Shown here: piece by piece, positions 58,850 to 64,000 of the stretch
Position numbering within the stretch: position 1 is the stretch's first letter
Layout: each line of letters starts with the position of its first letter
DNA from: an uncultured Clostridia bacterium
GTDB taxonomy: Bacteria > Bacillota > Clostridia > TANB77 > CAG-508
Reading direction: 5' to 3'
NCBI GenBank assembly: GCA_947627185.1
Contig: CANQVF010000003.1
Span: forward strand, 1-64,000
DNA length: 64,000 nucleotides
Notes under the pieces: generated by a model
What the model was told of the DNA's origin: nothing
What the model saw: the letters and a program-made list of their open reading frames with translations, nothing else
Database searches by the model: none
Program-made: the position numbers and the translations under genes

Positions 58850-58893
58850 TTGACAAACTGTTATAACTGTTATACTATATATATAACAGTTAT
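58850..58893 (+). promoter_or_regulatory. Promoter with overlapping 12-bp inverted-repeat operator of the GntR operon
   Basis: TTGACA (58850)-N17-TACTAT; ATAACTGTTATA-ctatata-TATAACAGTTAT (58863-58893), plus a tandem ACTGTTATA half-site. Confidence 0.7.
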
Positions 58894-58911
58894 GGAAAAG
58901 GAGAAAAAATA

Positions 58912-59289
58912 GTGGATATTATTATAAGTAATAGCAGTAATCAGCCTATATTTGAACAAATTAAACAAGAAATAAAAAAAGCAATAGCAACAGATGTTTT
59001 AAAAGAAAATGAAATGTTACCTTCAATAAGAAATTTAGCACAAGATTTAAGAATTAGTGTTATGACTGTTAAAAAAGCTTATGATGAATTAGAAAAAGAA
59101 GGCTTTATTAAAACAGTTCAAGGAAAAGGAAGTATTGTATCTGCCAAGAACATGGAACTTTTAAGAGAAGAACAAATGAAGGAAATTGAAAAATATATTG
59201 ATAAAATAATTTTAATATCTAAATCATCTAATATAACTAAAAAAGAAATATTAGATACTTTTGAATTTTTATATGGGGAGGATAAATAA
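58912..59289 (+). CDS. GntR-family (YtrA-subfamily) transcriptional regulator
   Basis: GTG start with AAAAGGAG RBS; 'PIFEQIKQEIKKAIATDVLKENEMLPSIRNLAQDLRISVMTVKKAYDELEKEGFIKTVQGKGSIVS'. Confidence 0.9.
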   Translation: MDIIISNSSNQPIFEQIKQEIKKAIATDVLKENEMLPSIRNLAQDLRISVMTVKKAYDELEKEGFIKTVQGKGSIVSAKNMELLREEQMKEIEKYIDKIILISKSSNITKKEILDTFEFLYGEDK

Positions 59290-60147
59290 ATGGAAAATAT
59301 ATTAGAAGTTAAAAATTTATGCAAAAAGTATGATGACTTTGAACTTAAAAATATAAACATAGAATTACCAAAAGGTGTAATTATGGGATTTATTGGTGAA
59401 AATGGAGCAGGAAAAACAACAACAATAAAATCTATTTTAAATAGCACCAAAATAAATTCTGGAAGTATCAAAATATTTGGAATGGAACTAGACAAAAATG
59501 AAAAGAAAATAAAAGAAGATATTGGTGTTGTTCTAGATGATAGCTTTTTATCTGAATATTTAACTCCAAATGATGTAAATAAAGTAATGAAAAACATTTA
59601 TAAAAATTGGGATGAAAATTTATATTTTAAATATATTGAAGAATTTAAATTACCAAAAGACAAAATCTCAAAAGATTTTTCTAATGGTATGAAAATGAAA
59701 CTTAAAATAGCAACAGCAATTTCTCATAAACCTAAATTATTGTTGTTAGATGAGCCAACATCTGGACTAGATCCAGTTGCAAGAAATGACATTTTAGATA
59801 TTTTTCAAGATTTTATAAAAGATGGAGAAAGTTCTGTTTTAGTATCTACTCATATAACATCAGATTTAGAGCATATTGCAGATTATATTACATTTATAAA
59901 TAACGGAGAAATACTACTATCAAAAACAAGAGATGAATTATTAGAGCAATATGGAATTGTAAAATGTTCAAAAGAAGAATTTGAGAAAATAGATAAAAGC
60001 GATTACATTAAATGTAGAAAAAACAAATATGATATTGAATTACTAGTTCAAAATAAATTTGATTTTAAAAAGAAATATAATTCTCAAGTTGTAGATAAAC
60101 CTACACTTGAAGAAATAATGGTTATTTATATTAAGGGGGAAAAATAG
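59290..60147 (+). CDS. ABC transporter ATP-binding protein
   Basis: 'GENGAGKTTTIKSILNS', 'FSNGMKMKLKIATAISHKPKLLLLDEPTSGLDPVARND'. Confidence 0.93.
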   Translation: MENILEVKNLCKKYDDFELKNINIELPKGVIMGFIGENGAGKTTTIKSILNSTKINSGSIKIFGMELDKNEKKIKEDIGVVLDDSFLSEYLTPNDVNKVMKNIYKNWDENLYFKYIEEFKLPKDKISKDFSNGMKMKLKIATAISHKPKLLLLDEPTSGLDPVARNDILDIFQDFIKDGESSVLVSTHITSDLEHIADYITFINNGEILLSKTRDELLEQYGIVKCSKEEFEKIDKSDYIKCRKNKYDIELLVQNKFDFKKKYNSQVVDKPTLEEIMVIYIKGEK

Positions 60148-60148
60148 T

Positions 60149-60823
60149 ATGAATGTTATAAAAGGATTAATAATAAAAGATTTATTTGAATTAAAAAGCT
60201 ATAAAAAATTTATAATTATATTTGTAATAATTTGTGCTATTTCAGCATTCTCAAGATCTAATCCATCGGAAACTATTAGCCTTTTTACAGTAATGACAAC
60301 AATAGGATTTGGAATGTTTAGCTTAGCAACTTTTAGCTATGATGAAATATCAAAATCAGATAAATACATTACCACGTTTCCACTAACAAGAAAACAAATT
60401 GTTTTAGCTAGATACATATTAGTAATATGTGCAACAATTTTAGGAAGTATAATAGGATTTATTTTTGGATTAATAGTAAGTTTAGCAATAAATCATACAG
60501 TTCCTAATATGTATGAAGAGCTTTGTATAGTTATGGGAGGAATTTTTGGAATAGCTTTTATAGAGGCAGTACAAATTCCAAGTATTTATAAATTTGGCTC
60601 AGAAAAAGGAAGAATGGTTTTATTCTTTGCAATTTTAGCAATTGCAATTTTTGGAGCACTATTATTTTATATAGGAAAAATTATTAATATAAATATATCA
60701 TTAGAAACAATAAATTATATAATTGAACACTATTTTTTAGTAATTCTAGCACTTATTATAGCAATAATGTATTATATTTCATATAAAATATCAGTTAAAA
60801 TATATAATAAAAAAGAAGTTTAA
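60149..60823 (+). CDS. ABC-2 type transporter permease
   Basis: Multi-TM protein directly downstream of the ATPase; 'DKYITTFPLTRKQIVLARYI'. Confidence 0.82.
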   Translation: MNVIKGLIIKDLFELKSYKKFIIIFVIICAISAFSRSNPSETISLFTVMTTIGFGMFSLATFSYDEISKSDKYITTFPLTRKQIVLARYILVICATILGSIIGFIFGLIVSLAINHTVPNMYEELCIVMGGIFGIAFIEAVQIPSIYKFGSEKGRMVLFFAILAIAIFGALLFYIGKIININISLETINYIIEHYFLVILALIIAIMYYISYKISVKIYNKKEV

Positions 60824-60843
60824 AATTAAAAGGAAAATAAAAA

Positions 60844-61782
60844 ATGATAATAAATACAGGTATGAGAACTGATATACCAGCATTTTATTCTAAATGGTTA
60901 TTAAACAGAATAAAAGAAGGCTATGTATATGTTAGAAATCCATATTATAAACATCAAGTAACTAAATATAGTTTAAATCCGAATGTTGTTGATTGTTTAT
61001 CATTTTGCACTAAAAATCCACATCCATTGATTTCTCATTTATCAGAATTAGATAAATTCAAACAGTTTTGGTTTGTGACCATAACACCTTATGGAAAAGA
61101 TATTGAACCAAATGTGCCAGATAAAAAACAAGTAATTAGTGATTTTAAAAAGTTATCAGAACATTGCGGAAAAAATGCAGTAGCTATTCGATATGATCCA
61201 ATATTTATAAATGAAAAATTTGATTTAAATATGCATGTTAGATGCTTTGAAAAATTATTAAGTGAACTTAAAGGTTTCACAGAAGATTGTACTATTAGTT
61301 TTCTAGATATGTATGAAAAAGTAAAGAGAAATGCACCTGATTTAAGACCGCTAACAGAAAAAGAGCAGATAGAAATAGCAAAAGCATTTTCTAAAATAGG
61401 AAAACAAAATAACATTACAATACATTCTTGCTGTGAAAAAGAATCTTTAAAAGATTATGGCTTAGATATATCTGGTTGCATGAGCAAAGAAATAATTGAA
61501 AAAGCAATAAAAAATAAATTAAATGCACCAAAAAATAATAGTAAAAGAAATGGATGTAATTGCTTATTAGGAAATGATATAGGTATGTATAATACTTGTA
61601 TGCATCTATGTAAATATTGTTATGCAAATGCGAATTCAGGGTTAGTAAAAGAAAATATAAAAAAACATAATCCTAATTCTCCATTTTTAATTGGAGAATT
61701 AGAAGCAGAAGACAAAATAACAGAAGCAAAACAAAAGAGTTGGATTAATATAAATAATCAAATTACTTTTCTAACTAATTAA
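60844..61782 (+). CDS. DUF1848-family protein with C-terminal CX3CX2C cluster
   Basis: 'MIINTGMRTDIPAFYSKWLLNRIKEGYVYVRNPY', 'AIRYDPIF', C-terminal 'NTCMHLCKYCYANAN'. Confidence 0.82.
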   Translation: MIINTGMRTDIPAFYSKWLLNRIKEGYVYVRNPYYKHQVTKYSLNPNVVDCLSFCTKNPHPLISHLSELDKFKQFWFVTITPYGKDIEPNVPDKKQVISDFKKLSEHCGKNAVAIRYDPIFINEKFDLNMHVRCFEKLLSELKGFTEDCTISFLDMYEKVKRNAPDLRPLTEKEQIEIAKAFSKIGKQNNITIHSCCEKESLKDYGLDISGCMSKEIIEKAIKNKLNAPKNNSKRNGCNCLLGNDIGMYNTCMHLCKYCYANANSGLVKENIKKHNPNSPFLIGELEAEDKITEAKQKSWININNQITFLTN

Positions 61783-61797
61783 AAATATTTGCAAAGC

Positions 61798-61828
61798 TAA
61801 TCGTTGTTTTCCTCACTCAACGATTAGT
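61798..61828. terminator. Hairpin, possible terminator
   Basis: CTAATCGTTG-ttttcctcact-CAACGATTAG; weak U-tract. Confidence 0.45.
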
Positions 61829-61934
61829 ATGTTTACTTTATTTGTGTCTAGTTAAATAAAATAGAAATTCGCTATTTGTGGGGTGTTAATTTTTATACGT
61901 TTTTGCTATTCTTGAAGCGAAAGGAGAAAAAATT

Positions 61935-63086
61935 ATGGATATTGTTAAAATTGGAAAATTTATCGCTGAAAAAAGAAAAGAAAAAAAATTAACACAAGAG
62001 CAACTTGCAGAAAAGATAGGAGTAACATCAAAAACAATTTCGAGATGGGAAAATGGAAATTATATGCCAGATATTTCTTTACTTAAACCTTTAAGCGAAG
62101 AATTAGGTATAACATTAAATGATTTGATTAGTGGAGAAAAAGTAGATAAAGAGCATTATCAAGAAAAGTTAGAAGAAAATATTATTAGTACAATAGATTA
62201 TACAAACAAAAAAGTGTATGAGAAAAATAAAATAATAGCAGAAATTTTATTGATATTTGGAATTGGACTTACTTTTACAGCATTTACTATATTTCCATCA
62301 GAAAGTAGTTGGGGATCAATTTATTCTATATTTGGACTAATTATTTCTTTAATAGGTTTTTCTAAACTTAATAAGAAAAAATCATATATAAAAAGATTAT
62401 TTTTAAATTTAGGATATTTTGTGTTAGGACTAATAATATTATTAGGAATAGACTATGCAAATGTAAAATTAAATAATATAGCACCAAGATTTTCTTACTT
62501 AATAACAACGAGTGAAAATATGATTGTTTATAAAGCACCATTTTGTAATGTTTATAGAATAAATAGAAACACAAAAAATGAATATTATATAGTTGATACT
62601 AAAAAAATTTATACAGAAGAAACTGTACCTGTATCTCCATTTGACAGAGATGAGGCAGGAATTGACAATATTATAAAATTCAAAAATCAATATATAGGAA
62701 ATAATAGTAATGACAGCCATTTAATAGACAGTTTGCCACTTTCAGAGTATGGATATGTTTTTGAAATAGATTCAGAAAATTTAGGATTAACTATTGATTA
62801 TTATATTACAGACTGGTATATAAATGAAAATCAATATTTAGAAAAATGTTTATTATATAATACTGTATCTATATTTTCTTTGATTGATAATGTTCAAGAC
62901 ATTAATTTTAATTTTAGTGGTAATTCATACAAAGTAAATAGAAAGCAAATTGAAAATTTGTATCCTAATTATAATGATATAGTAAGCAATGGGATAGATA
63001 AAGATAATTTTAACAAGTATTTAGAAAATAAAATGAATGATAATGAATTTATAAAAAGCATTTTTAATAAAATATTTGTTAATTAA
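61935..63086 (+). CDS. XRE-family transcriptional regulator with C-terminal membrane/extracytoplasmic region
   Basis: 'IGKFIAEKRKEKKLTQEQLAEKIGVTSKTISRWENGNYMPDISLLKPLSEELGITLNDLISGE' followed by TM helices. Confidence 0.88.
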   Translation: MDIVKIGKFIAEKRKEKKLTQEQLAEKIGVTSKTISRWENGNYMPDISLLKPLSEELGITLNDLISGEKVDKEHYQEKLEENIISTIDYTNKKVYEKNKIIAEILLIFGIGLTFTAFTIFPSESSWGSIYSIFGLIISLIGFSKLNKKKSYIKRLFLNLGYFVLGLIILLGIDYANVKLNNIAPRFSYLITTSENMIVYKAPFCNVYRINRNTKNEYYIVDTKKIYTEETVPVSPFDRDEAGIDNIIKFKNQYIGNNSNDSHLIDSLPLSEYGYVFEIDSENLGLTIDYYITDWYINENQYLEKCLLYNTVSIFSLIDNVQDINFNFSGNSYKVNRKQIENLYPNYNDIVSNGIDKDNFNKYLENKMNDNEFIKSIFNKIFVN

Positions 63087-63120
63087 ATTACGATTTGTGC
63101 GAATAATTTGTAAAAAACTC

Positions 63121-63238
63121 TTACAAAAAATTTAAAGGTATGTTATAATTTTATTCGTTGAGTAAAAAACATTAAGCCAATTTTATCAATGAGTAGCAAT
63201 AAGCGTAAGTCCAATTGATTAAGGACTTATGCTTTTTT
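63121..63238 (+). promoter_or_regulatory. Promoter + short leader + intrinsic terminator upstream of MATE gene (attenuator candidate)
   Basis: TTACAA-N17-TATAAT (63121-63149); terminator AAGCGTAAGTCC-aattgattaa-GGACTTATGCTTTTTT (63201-63238). Confidence 0.55.
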
Positions 63239-63263
63239 GTGCTCAAAAATAAAGGAGGTTTTT

Positions 63264-64000
63264 ATGGAAAAAATTGATTTCGAAAATGACAAAATTTCTA
63301 AACTTATTAAGAAATTTGCAATACCATGCGTTATTAGTATGATAGTTGCAGCACTTTATAACATTGTTGATCAAATATTTATAGGATGGAGCAAAGCTGG
63401 AGCATTTGGTAATGCTGCAACTAATATTGTATATCCATTTACTGTTATAGCACTTGCTTTTGCTCTATTAGTAGGTGATGGAGCTGCAGCATTATTTAAT
63501 TTATCTTTAGGAGCGAAAAATAAAGAAAAAGCAGATAAATCTATTGGAAACGGATTAATACTTTTAATAATTATATCAGTTATTTTAACCATTTTAGGAC
63601 TTGTTTTTAACAAACAGATATTAAGAATATTTGGAGGAAATCCAGATGAAGTACAATGCTATCAATATGCTAAAGATTATTTAAGAATTATTTGTTATGG
63701 ACTACCTTTTTATATTATTGGTCAAGGATTAAATGCATCTATAAGAAGTGATGGTAGTCCGAAATATGCTATGTTTGCAACAGTTATTGGAGCAATCTCT
63801 AATATTATTCTAGATCCAATATTTATATTTGTTTTTAATATGAGTGTTAAAGGAGCTGCCATAGCTACTATTATTGGTCAAATACTAACTTTTATAGTAA
63901 GTCTATTATATTTAAAAAAATCTAAATCTTTTAAGATAAATAAAGAGTCACTTAAATTAAACAAGGAAATATGTAAAAAGTCAATATCTTTAGGCCTTGC
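63264..64000 (+). CDS. MATE-family efflux transporter (3' end outside window)
   Basis: AAAGGAGG RBS + ATG; MEKIDFENDKISKLIKKFAIPCVISMIVAALYNIVDQIFIGW...GDGAAALFNLSLGAKNKEKADKSIGNGL...; frame open to the window end. Confidence 0.9.
   Translation, partial: MEKIDFENDKISKLIKKFAIPCVISMIVAALYNIVDQIFIGWSKAGAFGNAATNIVYPFTVIALAFALLVGDGAAALFNLSLGAKNKEKADKSIGNGLILLIIISVILTILGLVFNKQILRIFGGNPDEVQCYQYAKDYLRIICYGLPFYIIGQGLNASIRSDGSPKYAMFATVIGAISNIILDPIFIFVFNMSVKGAAIATIIGQILTFIVSLLYLKKSKSFKINKESLKLNKEICKKSISLGL

Noticed and set aside
1-64000. tRNA, rRNA or prophage genes
   Set aside because: No tRNA cloverleaf/CCA, rRNA core sequence, or phage structural/integrase genes recognised by eye; a tRNAscan-SE/Infernal run would be needed to exclude divergent cases.

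Overview
This is a 64 kb chromosomal window from a very AT-rich Gram-positive bacterium, most likely a gut-type Clostridia (inferred from gene content and codon bias). Left part (1-16.3 kb): three very large, consecutive, secreted, wall-anchored surface proteins. Two of them share a paralogous C-terminal module of about 850 aa. The largest has 8 tandem Cna_B-like repeats and a possible N-terminal thioester domain. At 17.1-19.7 kb (minus strand) there is a two-gene cohesin/dockerin operon: a GH5 endoglucanase with a dockerin, followed by a cohesin-like protein with seven 63-bp Asn-rich repeats and a sortase-like tail. This looks like a minimal cell-surface cellulosome. The core chromosome follows: PBP-murE-mraY-ftsW-murG-topA; an IS110 pseudogene; a compact IS200 element; mgtA; a TM1266-hydE-hydG-hydF [FeFe]-hydrogenase maturation operon behind a riboswitch/attenuator-like leader; a YhcG (DUF1016) nuclease flanked by 48-bp direct repeats; an OmpR-type two-component system followed by a CofE-like ligase/VanY operon whose promoter has six ATACAA repeats at an exact 11-bp period; two ABC exporter genes; a GT8-GT28 fusion glycosyltransferase with a PlsC acyltransferase; a YtrA-type GntR/ABC operon; DUF1848; an XRE regulator; and a truncated MATE gene behind a terminator-containing leader. 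I saw no rRNA, tRNA or CRISPR array. All calls come from reading the sequence and the supplied ORFs; no database search was run.
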